From positions 12,834,001 to 12,898,000 of the forward strand of contig OX419760.1 in NCBI GenBank assembly GCA_948567375.1: a stretch of DNA of 64,000 nt. The letters run 5' to 3'. Source of the stretch: Lunularia cruciata. Taxonomy: Eukaryota; Streptophyta; Marchantiopsida; Lunulariales; Lunulariaceae. Positions 32,150 through 45,040 of this stretch are shown in pieces; the first letter of the stretch is position 1, and each line of letters opens with the position of its first letter. The notes under the pieces were generated by a model. It was not told the origin of the DNA, ran no database searches, and was given only the letters and a program-made list of their open reading frames with translations. The position numbers were made by a program, and so were the translations under genes.

Positions 32150-34420
32150 CCATATGTGTTTATTATATCCCTTACTCCGTCATTGATGAAGTGAGACCCG
32201 TTATTTATTACAACAGACAAGGGAACACCAAATTGAGATATAATTTTAATGTGCAAAAATTGAACAACAATAATTATTGAGCTGTTAATGAAGGATTTTA
32301 CCTTTGTCTACTTAGTGATATATTCTACCACTACAATGATATAGCAATGGTGGGTTTTGCATATTGTAGGATTGATGGGTCCCATGAAGTCAAGTCCCCA
32401 TTGCTGGAATAGTTGTGCTGCTAATATTGGATGGAGGTACATGTGGTATTTGGAGGGTTTGCCAATGTGCTAGCAAGTGTTACACATAGGGGTATATTTA
32501 TTGGCATCTTGGGTGATTGAAGGCCACCACTAGCATGTCAAGTAGATTTTTTGGGAAGTTAGCTTGCCCGAGAAGTGTCTAGTTGACTCGTCAAAGTAGC
32601 ATGCTTGGAGGACTATGGGAATTTCTTTTGGGCTGATGTAACATGGAGTACTCAATCCATACCTATTTGGTTAAGGTCATCATTAGGATTGTAAAGGGAA
32701 TGAAAGCTCTTTGATAGTTGTATGGCAGATTGGACAGCACACTTCCTATAGATGTCTGATTTGATCCATGTATGTGGATTGAGAAGTGACTTGAACCCAC
32801 ATGTAGATAAGATGGAAATATATGGGATATGTATTAGAGGAGTTTGTCATTGGAGATCCAAGAGTGCAAGAAAGGAAGTCCGCATCATCATGGGACTTGC
32901 CGGGGTGATACTAATTGAAAAGGAGAATTCCTATAGTAGTAGTATCCAACACACTAAACATCATGAATATCAAGGCTTTTTGATAGGTACTTAAGGGCTT
33001 TGTGATCTACATGGAATATAAATCTATTTCCCATTAGGTAATGTTGGAACTTCTAGACATCAAAAATCATGCCAAGGCATTCCCATTTAGTGGTGGAGTA
33101 GTTTTGCTTTGTAGAACTAAGCTAAAGGCTAGCATAGTAGATGGGATGTTCCTATTGTTGGTTTTCATACTAGGCCAAGACAGCCCCTGTTGCTTTGTTG
33201 GATGTATCCATGAAAACATGAAAGGTAACTTTCTAATTTGATGTGGCCAGATTAGAGGCCGTAGCTAGTCTCATTTCAAGGTCTCAAACACCTCAATACA
33301 TTGATATGTCCAAAGAAATCCACCATGGAATGTAGTAGTGTGATCAGCTTAGATGCTATCTGCCATGTGAACATGCCAATGGTAATATCCCATATAGCCT
33401 AAGAAGCATTGAAGGTCATCCGCTATCTCAGGTATGGGCAATTGCACAATGGCTTGGATTTTTCTCAGATTGACCATGATACCATTTTGGCAAGCCAAAT
33501 TGCCAAAGAGGGTCCATAAGAAATAGCAAACAAACAATTATGAGGATTGAAGGAAATCTTGACATTGCAGCAGAGGTGTAGAGTGGCCCTCAATGCTTGG
33601 ACATGGTTGTTGTAGGAACTATGTATGTACATGTTATCAAGGTAGAGTTCTAGTTTATCCCATACTTCTCTAAAAGAATTCATCATGTATTGTTGAATGG
33701 TTGCAAGGGTGTTCCATAGTCCAAATGACATCACTCAATAGGCATAAGTCACCCACTTGGTGACAAATGTGGTTTTGTATTGATCTTTGGAGCAATAAAA
33801 ATTTGGTTGTAATTGGAATATCCATCCATAAAGGAAAATCATTGACTATGGGCTACTCTATATAGCAATGTATCTGTGTATTAATTTGGAAAGGATTGGG
33901 TATAGTCTAGGCATTCAGTTTGAGGAAATCCACGCAAATCCTTACTTTTTCCGTATCCTTTTTGCAACTACAAGGATTGGCAACACCCACTCAATTTCAC
34001 CTACAAGATAGATGAACCTACACTTCAGCAATTTGTTTATTTCCTCTTGTACCTATTGAAAATAGATGGAGTTCAATCTATATGGTTTAGATCAAACTTG
34101 AATAGCATCTAAATGCAGCAATATGTGATGCTTACATTTTTTAGGATTCATGCCCATCAGTTTTGTATAATTGTAGGCAAAGATATCTGTAACCTTGTGA
34201 AAGAATTCATGATACATTGGATGCTTGTTGGTACCCATGGTGGTACTCAACCAAAGATATCTAGGGCCTTTTCTGCACAAGAGATATCTAGATCTTTGAA
34301 TTTGTTCATGACTTGGAATTCTAGAGGGATTGTGCTTTTTGTTTGTTCTTGAGGTTTGTCTAGAAAGTAGTATGGCAATTCCAGATTGGGTATGGTTTGA
34401 TGGACTTCCCACTCTTTTAC
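32150..34420 (-). pseudogene. Ty3/gypsy RT-RNase H-integrase (N-terminal half) relic
   Basis: In minus order: DIFAYNYTKLMGMNPK (about 34180) before RT, an RT stretch near 33950, MSFGLWNTLATIQQYMMN with LELYLDNMYIHS (about 33730-33630, motifs B and C, box LDN instead of LDD), FGNLACQNGIMVNLRKIQAI then LQCFLGYMGYY (about 33510-33380), RNase H remnants to about 32700, and an integrase core GPINP...FGVPLSVVINNGSHF (about 32380-32200). The element is interrupted at about 32145 by LTR S copy 2 and resumes at 29960. Numerous stops show long inactivity. The lineage is not a chromovirus as far as can be seen. Confidence 0.75.
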
Positions 34421-36240
34421 CTTTCTCTTTGGGATGATTTGTTTGGTGGTGGAAAAAATGGTGAGGTTTGGAGAGTTTCTTGCCTCATTTGTATCTTGCA
34501 TCCCACACATTACATTCCATAAGCCATGTCTCTCCAGAACTGACTAAGGAAGTCTTGTCATCTCATAAGACCTCTATTTTGCTATCCTTGGAGGAATGAC
34601 AATATCATTTGAAATACTTCCATTGAGGTAGAGATATTCATTGGTTTCATCATCTTGACAATTGATTTCATCCTTGATGTAGAAGCAGCAAGAGGGTAAG
34701 GTAGTCTGCACATGTTCTTGCATATATTGTAATGGGAACAAAGCCAAGATTTGTTGTGAGAATTTTTTGGGACTTTCATTGAAGCTGCTAAGTAGTATTG
34801 GTGTAGCTATTCTTGACAACTAGTTTGTCAAGTACAGCTGCAAGTTTGGTAGGTGATATAGGGAGAAGGTCAGATGAGTTTATCATCATCATAACCTTGG
34901 ATACAACATAACCACTCATCTACTCCTCAGTTATAAACAAATAGTTAGTGATGGTATCCGCAATCTCCTCATCATTATCACTTCTCACACATCACTTTGC
35001 CATTGATGGAAAAGCTTGGTTTGCCTTCTTGATCTAAATTGGAATTCTGGTCAATAGGGTACATTGGATGAATCGTGTGATTTGGCTCCTTCCCAAAAGT
35101 AAGTAACTTTTTAGTTCACCAAGAATTAATCATGTCTGCATCTACCAAGCATGGTTCTCCCAACTATAGTGGAAATTGTGCAAGATAAGGAAATCCATGA
35201 CCAAGTAATCCACTAGGAAGGTTTGCTCACCAATAAGCGTTAGTACTTTGGTTAAAATCCCATAGGATGGTATCTTCTTCCATCATCTATTCAAAGAAGG
35301 GTCAAATTTTTAGTCATGCCTTGCAATTTGAATGTTTGCATAACTCTCTTTGTCATAAAGTTGATGAAGGAGCTTGAGTTGATTTGACAATTTGGGATGA
35401 CACTACCTTCAATTTTTATAGGAATATTACAGTTGTGGAGCTTTTTATACAACACTTGATGCTCATCTATCAACTCTTTGATCAGAGCGGTTTTAGGTCT
35501 TTTGATAATCAGAGATTTTCTTATGCTTAGAGGTTGTGTACTTCCTGTAGGTGAGGTTGAAGTTATGGGAGTGCAAGTTCTTGGGATAATCACTTTATTT
35601 TCCTGGTTGTTGAATGCACTATGGGATGCTCTTTCAACAAGAATGTCTAAATCTTTTGGTGCTTTGTAAGTGCTACCTTGCAAAGTTGTTTGAGAGTAAT
35701 ATTGGTCAGAGTGTTAGCTAGATCTGCTAAGATGTCATAGTTATGAATGACCAAAGTAGAAGGTTGTTTGGCCAATGTGTCAAACATGGGAACCATGGCA
35801 TTGTAAATCTCCAATATTGGTTGTGAAGTATCTTCCTATGGAGATTCATCACTAGTCTCAGTGGAGGGGTAACTTTTGGAGGATGGATTGCTTGTTGGAT
35901 CCGATAATACATAAGTGTGGGATCATGTAGTAAGAAAGATGTTTGCCTCTATGGGGGCATGATTTTCTATGAACAATGAACAATGTATCTTCCAAGGAGT
36001 TCTCTTTAACTGCAATGAAGTGCACCTTCCTATTATTGCTATGAGGATTTAGGATATGAGGATTTTGTTGTTTGTTTTGTATAGGTACTCCGTGAACCTA
36101 GGTGATGAAATTTCAAAGTCAAGCCACTATGCCATAATATGCACTCTTGCACAAAACCTTTAGTGAGAAAGCTTATTAGGACATTGATTTGCATAGTAGT
36201 TCTCACTACAAATGTGAAAATGTACATGAAAATGAAATGT
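34421..36240 (-). pseudogene. Probable gag-protease region of the same gypsy
   Basis: Minus-strand frames at 35291-35683 (130 codons) and 34574-34819 lie just upstream of the RT relic in element order, where gag and protease belong. The composition is plausible but I could not find a clear DSG/DTG box or zinc knuckle, so this is a call from position. Confidence 0.4.
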
Positions 36241-36262
36241 GAAATGTGAAAATGTTCTGGGC

Positions 36263-36952
36263 TGTAACACTCATTTGTGCATGTATGTGCTATTTTGATA
36301 TTTAGTTTGGTATTACAAGTACTTGAGAGATATTATTTATATAAAGATAAAGGATGGTTCTACATTAGTCATGATTAGCTGAAGTTAGTGATAGCTAAGA
36401 TAAAAGGGACCTTACTTGAGAAGAAGTAGAAAAGATGAGCACCACTACTTCTGATTCTAGTGTATTGACTTGGTATTAATCTTAAGTGTTTTGCTTTGAG
36501 GAAAGAATTGAGAACTCTTGACCCACAAACCTTTTTTCTTTGGATTCTTCTATAGTCCAAGAAAAAACCATGTGAAGAAATCCTTGACTTAGTTGTTGGG
36601 TCAAGATAAGAGTACATGCTTAGGAGAATGTTCCCATGAGTATGTATATTCCTTTAAACTTGAGACTTTATCTAAATTTTAGCCTAGTAACTTGAGTTAC
36701 TCTAGTAATTAGTAAATTTGGTGTGTAACTATTTCACAAGTATAAAAACTAGAGGTGAAGAGGTACTCATTGTCCTTTCATTTGCAACTATCTCTCTCTC
36801 ATTGAGTTCTCTGGTGAGCAATGGTTTGAGTCTTGAAGTGTTAGCCTTAGAGATGTATGATGAAGATGGGATTCCTTGCTTTCTTATTCCATGGTGGGCT
36901 ACCATAATAATCATTGGAGGTTCATCTTGAATGAGAGATAGGTTGGCTTGCA
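36263..36952 (+). repeat. LTR family Y, copy 1
   Basis: About 690 bp, from TGTAACACTCATTTGTGCATG to GGTTGGCTTGCA. It is homologous to 60912-61593 and, inverted, to 40336-40924. Shared landmarks are TTATTTATATAAAGATAAAG (promoter-like), GAGCACCACTA, TATTCCATGGTG(G/C)GCTACCATAATAA and TTGAGTTCTC. Gag-like relics follow on the same strand, so it may be a 5' LTR. Confidence 0.75.
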
Positions 36953-38275
36953 TTTTTTTATGTTGCCAAGACCTCTCTAGAAGGCAAGATAATGTTCCAC
37001 GTATAATTCTACATTAGACAACGGAGGCCATGAGATCTAACTTAGAGAGAACATTAGATGATGAGATAGTTAAACTCATGTAAGAGAACCAAGACCTATT
37101 TGAAGACCTTGTAGTTCATTATGATCTCTTTGAGGTGTTATTGTACATCTTGTACACATGAGAGGATTGGAGTGATTGTGGGAGATAAATTGCAGAATTA
37201 TGGAGATTATGGTCAATTTAGGAAATACTTCAAGTTCATGATCTAGACTTGGAATTTATACACATGATAGATTGGGTTATCCTTTAGTTGCAAACTTGAA
37301 ATTATTGTGAGAGCTAGTACATGCACTGAGTTAGAAGTTTTGGAAGTTGATAGGGTAAACCCAAAATTACATGCTCTCTAGACATTTATATAAAGTTTAC
37401 CATTTATCATCTTGAATTGGATTGCCATGAAACTTTTGAAAACAATGAAGTGGTAGATAGACTACCTCTTGTGTTTTAAATTAAAGAGAGATCATTCATT
37501 TAGAGAGAAGAATAAATTTTTGAAATAAAGTGGGTGGTTTTTAGACCAAATCTAGAAGATGTGTACTGAATAGAAAGGTGCCTAGACAAAATGGCTCAAT
37601 AAAAAGATCAGAAATTTTTTAAGAGAGGACATCTTGGGGTTTTATTAATTATGCAAAATTTCAAAGGATTGTGATATAAAATTGAAAGAATTTAGTGATA
37701 TTGTTTGGAGGGTCAATCTTGGAAAGTTTAGATCTCATGCATGATGAGGAGGGTTGAGAAAAACCAAAGGCATGTTTGAGTGTTTAGATTCATGTTGAGA
37801 GCATGAAGGGTCACCAAGAGTGGAATCTAAGGCTTTGCAAGATTCCACAAGGGTTTAAAGTGATTATAGAGGTTGATTTGAGGAAAACAAAGTTTAGAAT
37901 AAAATTTGAAGAGAGTGTTGAGAGGATCTAAAAACATACATTACTAAGAGGAAAGAGTGATTCTAAGTGCTTTTTATGCAGAGAGAAGGGATACAAGGCA
38001 GGTCCATGTCTAATGACTTTTGAGAGCAAGAGATTGAAGGAAAGGAGAGGCTACTTGGGATTACATGTTGGACCTTCTTCACCAAGATTAGGAGGGAGGA
38101 GATATAAGACCAAGGAGTTGTGTGAAGTTTATGGAATGGAAGGACTTCAAAAAAGACATGAATGTAGTGGAGTAATAACACTTTTGGAAACATTAGAGAG
38201 AGATTTTGGAGAGAATCCTAGCACAACTATAGAGAAACTATCACCTTTTGTAGCTAGTTCTCAAGATTAGTGATG
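36953..38275 (+). pseudogene. Gag-like relic with a degenerate zinc knuckle
   Basis: The plus strand carries scattered open stretches. Near 37965 it reads KCFLCREKGYKAGPC, a CX2CX4HX4C knuckle in which the His is replaced by Tyr, a single transition. A 85-codon frame (38013-38270) follows. This fits gag-nucleocapsid sequence behind the family-Y LTR. A second, better preserved gag starts at 38490, so two elements may be mixed here. Confidence 0.45.
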
Positions 38276-38489
38276 GAGATAATCTTTCAACTTATGGATA
38301 AACCATCCATGAGGGTTCAATTATTATGCACTATAGGATTTGATCTCACTAAAGAAACCTTGGAATAACCTGAACTTTCTGTGTTCCCTAGGATGGATTA
38401 CTCTCAAATGGTACTAGTCATGTATATACTCTATTAGTTTAAGAGTGAAAGAAAAGAAAAGAAAAAGAAATTTGAGAGAAAGGAGAAGA

Positions 38490-39560
38490 TAGTCAGGTGC
38501 TAAGATGTGGAAACTTCTAGTTTTCTTTGGCAAGGATGGAGAAGATATGAGAGAATTTGTTAGTGATTTCAAGAGAGCTTGCATAGAAAACAACAAAAGG
38601 AGGAAGAATGAGTATCTCATCATTACAAAATTTCTTTGAGGATGAAACCCTTACATGGTATGAGTCACAATACCAAAAGAGAGAGAGATGAGAGGTGGGC
38701 AAGAAGAGTCTTGAGGGAGAGTTTGACTATAACAGTTATTGAGAACTTTGTTCTAGATGAGAGTTATGAGAGTTATGAGAGATTGATGAGTGAAGTTACC
38801 TTCCTTAAGCAAGGAGATGGATAAGAAGTGAGAGTCTATGTAGAAAGAGTGGAAAAGTTAGAGTCCAAGTTTTGCATAATGTTGAGGAAGAGTGGGGACT
38901 ACTATGATTGGCATAGGAGCTATGCTCAGCATGAATTTGTGGGAGGGTTGAGACTATAGATTAGAAGCAAGGTGAGATGAAAAACCTTCTTCCAAGATTG
39001 AAGCTATCAAGATTGCAATACGTATGGGGGAGAGTTTGGAAGGAGATAAGAGTGATTTGGTGGTGAAGGAAGTTGTGCTTCCTCCTCAAGGCTGCAAGTA
39101 TGGTGGAACTTCTGATACTTTGGTGGCAAGGGTTTCACCAAAGGTAGTATTTTCTCTGGTTCTTGCACCTCTACCAAAAGATCCACTTCAAATTATCACA
39201 AAATAACTTGTAGATCTCAAGATTAGTATAGTGCAACTATGGGCAAAGAGAAAGGTGGATCAGAATGTGGGGAGAGGGCCTTGGAGTTATGGAAGTTATC
39301 CATATAGAGGAGATCAACCAACCAACAATTTCAATGATAGAAATTCTTTTGGTTGTGGAAAAAGAGGTCACATCTAAAGGAATTGCTCAAATTCCACTTA
39401 CCATGGAAGAAGGGTTTATGAGGGAGCCAATACAAGGAAAGAGGGAGGCAGTGAAATACAAGTGGCTCTTAATCCAAATAAGATGGATCCAAATAGGTTC
39501 ATCCATGTGTTTACTTTCAATTACAAGGATTTAAAGGAAGTCATTTTGGAGGAGAATTTT
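38490..39560 (+). pseudogene. Ty3/gypsy gag relic
   Basis: The translation shows FFGKDGEDMREFVSDFKRAC near 38530, then RRKNEYLIITKF, a mid-capsid SYESYERLMSEVTFLKQGDG near 38800, then VRVYVERVEKLESKF, the retrotransposon gag pattern. A nucleocapsid-like GCGKRGHI...RNC near 39355 has lost its first Cys and contains a stop. Several TAG/TGA stops make it non-functional. Confidence 0.65.
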
Positions 39561-39599
39561 AGATCTTTGTAACTAAAAGCAAATACATGGATGAACTTA

Positions 39600-40335
39600 T
39601 CAAAAATCTCTTCAAGTCTCAACTTCTAATCCTTGGTAACATTTGGACCATATATCTCACCTTCTACTCCTTGGTAACATTTGGACCATACTTGAGGGTA
39701 GATAACCTCATCTCTATCTCTTCAAGTGTCAATGGTGATTTATCTAGGTTCTTCAAAACCTTTGGCTTAGGCACAAAATCCATAGGACACAAGGGATACA
39801 CATCTAAATGAGATTTATATTCATCCTCCTCCATGGAAGTCTCTTCTTCCATGCTTGTGCCTATACATGAAGCTCTTTCTTTTGAATTTGATTCCCAATA
39901 ATCAGAAGATGGTGTATATGAATGTGAAGTGTTGGGGGTGTTAATCACAAGAACTATAACTTGATGGTTCGATGGCCCAATCTTCAAGTACCCTTTGTGC
40001 CATTGATCAATTAAGCATGTTGCTCTCAATGATGGCCTCCCAAGAAGCAAATCATAGCTTGAATCCTTCAAGACTTGGAAAGCCATGAGATTTTGAACTC
40101 CCATAATTGAAACTACCACTTTATTCATCACCCCTACATGTCTAACTTGTTATTTGTTTGTTATGCTCATGACAAATGTTGAAGGTCTAGAGGGTATCAA
40201 ACCCAACTTCTTCATCAACCTCTCTAACATGGCATTCACTATAGATCTTCCATCAACAAGTGCATCCTTGATGTTGTGATCATTCACTCTCACATCAATC
40301 TTGGAGGTATATTTACAAGTCTCTTAAGCTCAAAC
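39600..40335 (-). pseudogene. Gypsy aspartic protease relic
   Basis: On the minus strand KDALVDGRSIVNAMLERLMK (about 40265-40205) resembles the ALLDGGSGVN active-site region of plant gypsy proteases. It is followed by SSYDLLLGRPSLRATCLI (about 40055-40000), the second half of the fold. The 155-codon frame 39664-40131 is still open. It directly abuts a family-Y LTR with no gag between, so a deletion joined them. Confidence 0.65.
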
Positions 40336-40924
40336 CACCTCTACAAGGCTAACACTCAAGAATCAAACCATTTCTCACTTGAGAACTCAATGAGTGAGAG
40401 ATAGTTGCAAATGAAGGGATGATAACTACCTCCTTACCTCTAGTTTATACACTTGTGAAATAGGTTATATATCAAATTTACTAATAACTAAAGTAACTCA
40501 AGTTACTAGGGTAAAAGTCAAGTGAAGTCTAAAGTCTAAAGGAATATCATACTCATGGGAACATTCTCCTAAGCATGTAGTCTTATCTTGATCCAAACAC
40601 TAAGTCTAGGATTTCTTCACATAGGCTATCCTTGGACTATAGAAGAATCCAAAGCAAAAAGGTTTGTGGGTCAAGAGTTCTCAACTCTTTCCTCAAAGCC
40701 AAACCTAAAAATAATACCAAGTCAATACATTAGAATCCAAAATAGTGGTGCTCATCTTTTCTACTTCTTCTAAAGCAAGGTCCCCTCTATCTTAGATATG
40801 ACTAAATTTAGCTAATCATAACTAATTACAACTATTGTTTATCTTTATATAAATAATCTCTCAAGTACTTGTAATACCAAACTAAATATCACAATAGTAC
40901 ATACATGCACAAATAGGTGTTACC
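40336..40924 (-). repeat. LTR family Y, copy 2, inverted relative to copy 1
   Basis: The reverse complement aligns with 36263-36850, but the last 100 bp or so of the LTR are missing. With copy 1 it forms an inverted pair about 3.4 kb apart that encloses gag and protease relics of opposite polarity. The start is mutated (GGTAACACC instead of TGTAACAC). Confidence 0.7.
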
Positions 40925-40929
40925 GTCCT

Positions 40930-42335
40930 CATCTATTTCCTCTTCCTCCTTGGAAAGTTGGGTCTTGTAAATCTTGGTTGAAGTTGTTATGCTTAGGGAG
41001 AATGTCTATAGCATGTGTTCTCTCTTCTTGTGGTTCTAATGTCTTTGAAATGTTTTGTAGTTTGCTATAGTATGCCCATATCTCACACAATTTATGTAAA
41101 AGTTTGGAATTTTTGGTATGCCTCACTAAGTATTAGTTTGCATTCTTCCTATACAATATCAATAGGAGATTTCTCCTCTAGAAATAGTATTAATTGGATT
41201 CCTCTCAATTGTTGTTGCACTAAGTGAAGATTCTCCAAGCATTTTAGTTTTACTAGTAGTATGAGTCTCTAGTTCTCCTTCATTTTAGTAGGTGTTGTAG
41301 GAATCACATTAGCAATGGTGGGTGATGCTAGTAGTATTACAAAAAGAACTACTACCATGTGATTGTATTTGGGCATTGCTTGGAATGTTGTGTATAGGCC
41401 TGGTGCAACTCTGGGCATTCCTTATTAAAGTAGGCTGCATGCAAGAATCCTTGAGAAGCAACATAAGCATTATACATCACACTTCCCTTAAATCTTAGTA
41501 TGATAGAACATGGATCTAGTAAGGCCATATCCTATTCATTAGCTTGAGCCCAACCACATGTTTCTTCAAATGCCTATGCTAGAGTTGATGCCTTGTTGTA
41601 GACTAGAAACTTTTGAATGTTCTATGGTAGGGTATCCGTAAACCAATTGAAAGCCATCATAGGGTTTGGTGTTGGTACAATCATTCACAATATATATTGG
41701 AATCATTGGATAAACAATTGCTTGGTTTATTTTTGTCCTTTGTGGAGCCATTTTTTTTCAAAGTTGTTCTTGTTGTCTTGGAGAGATGTACACTTGTCAT
41801 CCTTTTGCTCATATCATTGGATAGCTTGTTTTTGTGGCTATGGTTAGACCCGTGTTGGGCAATATCGATGAAATATTGGCCAATTTTCCATGTCATGGTA
41901 GCATCATCTACAATATTTTGGGCTATATAGACATTTTCAAATATGCATAGGAATGAATCAAAATCTTCTTGTCCTATGAACACTATCATTTTGAGGGTAT
42001 GCAATTATTTCCTCCTCCCAAAGTCATGGTAGCTTGGGATACAAGAGTTGAAGAGGTTGCAAATAGTATTGTAGAAGAAATGTCCACCACAAAATTTGAA
42101 GTAGGAATATTTTATTGCGTAGAAGTGCTTGCTATCAATGGAAATGTTATTTGAACTTGTGACAAAAGTATTGGCTATTGCAAGAGTTATAGCTTCCCTT
42201 GATTTGAAAGCCAATGAACTTATATGCATGAGAGGTAATACTTCCCCTATATGCAGATTTTCTATGCTCTTGTTGGATGGCAAGGAGTACACATCCAAAA
42301 CATGTTGTAGAGCATAGTAGAGAGGATATACAAGA
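40930..42335 (-). pseudogene. Gypsy gag relic of the family-Z element
   Basis: The minus strand has a 107-codon open stretch (41681-42004), including MIVFIGQEDFDSFLCIFENV and a Trp-containing stretch, in the pattern of a capsid N-terminal region. It ends with a nucleocapsid-like CVRYGHTIANYK near 41080 that has lost two of its Cys. It directly follows the PBS at 42336-42353 in element order, so it belongs to the LTR at 42358-43115. Confidence 0.55.
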
Positions 42336-42353
42336 TCCCCTGTAGTGGCGCCA
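42336..42353 (-). promoter_or_regulatory. Primer-binding site (tRNA-Asp-like)
   Basis: The minus strand reads TGGCGCCACTACAGGGGA, four bases after the LTR end CACAACA. Plant Ty3/gypsy elements of the Athila/Tat type commonly use a TGGCGCC-type primer site with GGGGA at its far end. About 14 of 18 bases match the usual tRNA-Asp complement as I remember it. Confidence 0.7.
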
Positions 42354-42357
42354 AAAA

Positions 42358-43115
42358 TGTTGTGTGCGCAAAACTAGTGCAATAGTGTAATACCAAGAGT
42401 TAGCCATATGATCTAGATGTGAAATTTGGTTTGGTAACATCTAGAATGATGTTATACATGATGGTTAAAATAGATCAAATAGAAGTATCACCAAAAGAGT
42501 ACTTCTACTAATAGGGCAGAAATTGAAATAAACTTGAGAACCTTAGAACCAATAGCTAGACATATGATTTAAAGGTGAGAATTGGTTTGGTAACATCTGG
42601 AAGGATGTTACACATGATGGACTAAACAGATCAGAAAGAGATATCACCAAAAGGGGACTTCTACTAATAGAGTAGGAACCAAATAATGCCTGATCTTTGA
42701 AGGCAATTTTGGAGGTCTAAACGGATGAATTAGGCCTTGAAAATGTGCAGATCTCCCCAATAGAGGAGATGTTGGCCTTCCTCCATGCTTTCTCTCATTG
42801 AGAGCTTTCCAACGGTACCTTACTCATGTGATTCTGAGATTCCTATAGGAAGATTCCCTAAAAGATTCTCTCCGTTCAAAGCTTGTTTGACCAACCAGAT
42901 AGGACCTAGACCAGACATGTCACCCATCCAAATAAGTAATCCAAGGGTGGAGCTTGCTGACATGTCACCTATCTGTATCCCTAATCCTATGGTGGAGTTT
43001 CCTTGGAGGAGATCCTCTTTGCCTATATAATAAAGAGAAGGTGCTCCTTTGGGGCATCGAATGTTTGAGTGTGCATTCTGTGTTTTCTCTCTTCTCTTGT
43101 CCTCAAAGTATTACA
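42358..43115 (-). repeat. LTR family Z, copy 2 (5' LTR)
   Basis: Minus orientation TGTAATACTTTGAGG (43115) to TGCGCACACAACA (42358), 758 bp, with a PBS behind it. TTTATTATATAGGC near 43030 is TATA-like. The element-3' half contains an internal tandem duplication of about 150 bp (42392-42540 and 42541-42690) built on TTGGTTTGGTAACATCT and ATCACCAAAAG. Confidence 0.8.
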
Positions 43116-43119
43116 AATA

Positions 43120-43892
43120 GTGGAGAGATAATGGACTATGGGACATAAGGAAGGTGACTTACACATCCTTATGGGTGGCTGGCTGGCATTGATGTGGCTT
43201 GGAGAGGGATGGTAGTCCAAACTCCCATAGTTGGGTGTTTCATGATTAAGGAACAAGAAATACATATAGACACTTACCTTGGAGATGGTTCAAGGACCTA
43301 TCACACTCATGAATCTTTTGAACTTTTGTGATGTCTCACTCATTGTCAAACTAGCCAATTAATAAGGAGAAAGCTTCTTGTCTTCCCAATTGATTGGGGC
43401 TATAGTGCAACAACAAACAAGGAGTACTAATCCATGCACACAATTACACCGAGTCCAACATCACCATACATTCAATCACCCATTTGCAACAATCATATGG
43501 AATTCTCCTTTTCTTTTGCCTTTTTATGGCTTGAGTTGTCTTTACTACAATTGAAAATATAGTATATTTTTGATATCTGATAGCCACTCTTGTAGTCTCT
43601 TTTTACCTTGTGCTTGTAGGGAGAGGTCAACCTCTTAGATATTCAACAAAACTAACCTATGCCTATGAAGTTCTATCTCTCTTAAGTATCTAAGTTAACC
43701 CTAGAAAGAATTTTACTCTAGCCTTTATTGCTATGCTTACAATAGGCAGCCACCACCCTTTATGCTACTTCTATCTCCTTCATTAGATGTTTTCCTAGAT
43801 AATCTTAATCTAACCTAAGAGTGGACTACTAGTTCTTAATTACAATCCTAAATTGGACCTTTTTGTAGATAGATTCTTGCCTTTTGCTCCAT
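43120..43892 (-). repeat. LTR-like repeat family W, copy 2
   Basis: Homologous to 10668-11398. Its right end (TGGAGCAAAAGGCAAGAA in minus orientation) cuts the integrase of the gypsy at 43893-47780 in its C-terminal part, so it is an insertion. Its left end abuts LTR Z. Confidence 0.6.
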
Positions 43893-45040
43893 GACAATAG
43901 GAGAGGAGGTTACTGGATGAAAGTTTGACCTTCTTACCTAGTTGAAAGATAAGATCATGATAATGTTTATAAGCATACTTTTTTTTGCCAAATTTGAGCA
44001 ACAAGAAGGTGAGACTTGGCTTGGTGGATGGATTTAAATTACATGGACAGAAAAGTTGAAGTATACAAGCCTTGAGATGGGAAAGGAGAAAGAATAGAAT
44101 TTGGAACAAGTGGATCTTGCACATAATTAAGGAAGAAGGAAGAGAAGCCGATACTTGCTTGCTTGGAATTATTGTAGGCAAACTTGGCAATTAAAAGACA
44201 AGTATCCCAATTAATGTGGTGAACATTAATAAAAGCATGTAGCATCTCCTCCAAAGTGTAATTTTCTTGTTTTATTTGTCCATCAATGAGGATGATAGAC
44301 TATAAAAAATGCAAGCTTGGTACTAAGAAGTTTAAAAAGTGCTTGCAAAAATCTACCAATAAACCAAGGATCTTGATCAAAGATGAGAACCTTGGCATGC
44401 CATGGTGCTTGAAGATGATGTTAAAGTTGATTTAGGCCAATGTTGGAGTATCAAATGTATCCATGGTAGGAGCTAAATGAATCTACTTGTTGAGCTTATC
44501 AACAAACACTATGATGGCTATATGACCTTGGTCTATCTTTGGCAAGGATGTGATGAGGTCTAAGCTTACATATTCCCAATATGTGGATGGAATTGGTAGT
44601 GGTTGAAAGAGTCCACTTGGCATCTGGTTGGTTTTGTTATGTTGGTAGCTCTCACAAGATTGTGCTCAAGCATGTTGTGCCATGTTGGGCCACCACCATC
44701 AACATTGTAGGGTACTTAAGATCTTGTTCACAACCATGTGACCAATGAATAGACATTCATGGGCTTCTTGAAGCCATACAAGTTGTAGATCATCCTTGGT
44801 TGAAATATATACCTAGTTCTCATATAATAAAAGGCCTTCCTTGAAGGAGAAAGTGTTGTATCATGTGCTATCATGTGCTTATCATGTGCTTCAAGATGTT
44901 CTTGTACGAACAAAAACAAGGGATCTTGCTATGAAGTGGTCTTAAAATTGATTTCAATTTTTGAATTAACTTACATTGTTGGAATTGCTATTGTTATAAG
45001 AGATTTAAGAAGAGTCTTCAAATCAAGTTAGCATGATATG
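43893..45040 (-). pseudogene. Ty3/gypsy integrase relic
   Basis: Minus-strand motifs include RVLIFDQDPWFIGRF (about 44390-44345, second Asp), then HFGGDATCFY-like and MEEMLHAFINVHHINWD (44254-44205). FAYNNSKQASIGFSSFFLNY (about 44180-44120) is a well-preserved post-core motif. The copy is broken by stops and frameshifts and truncated at 43893 by repeat W. Confidence 0.75.
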
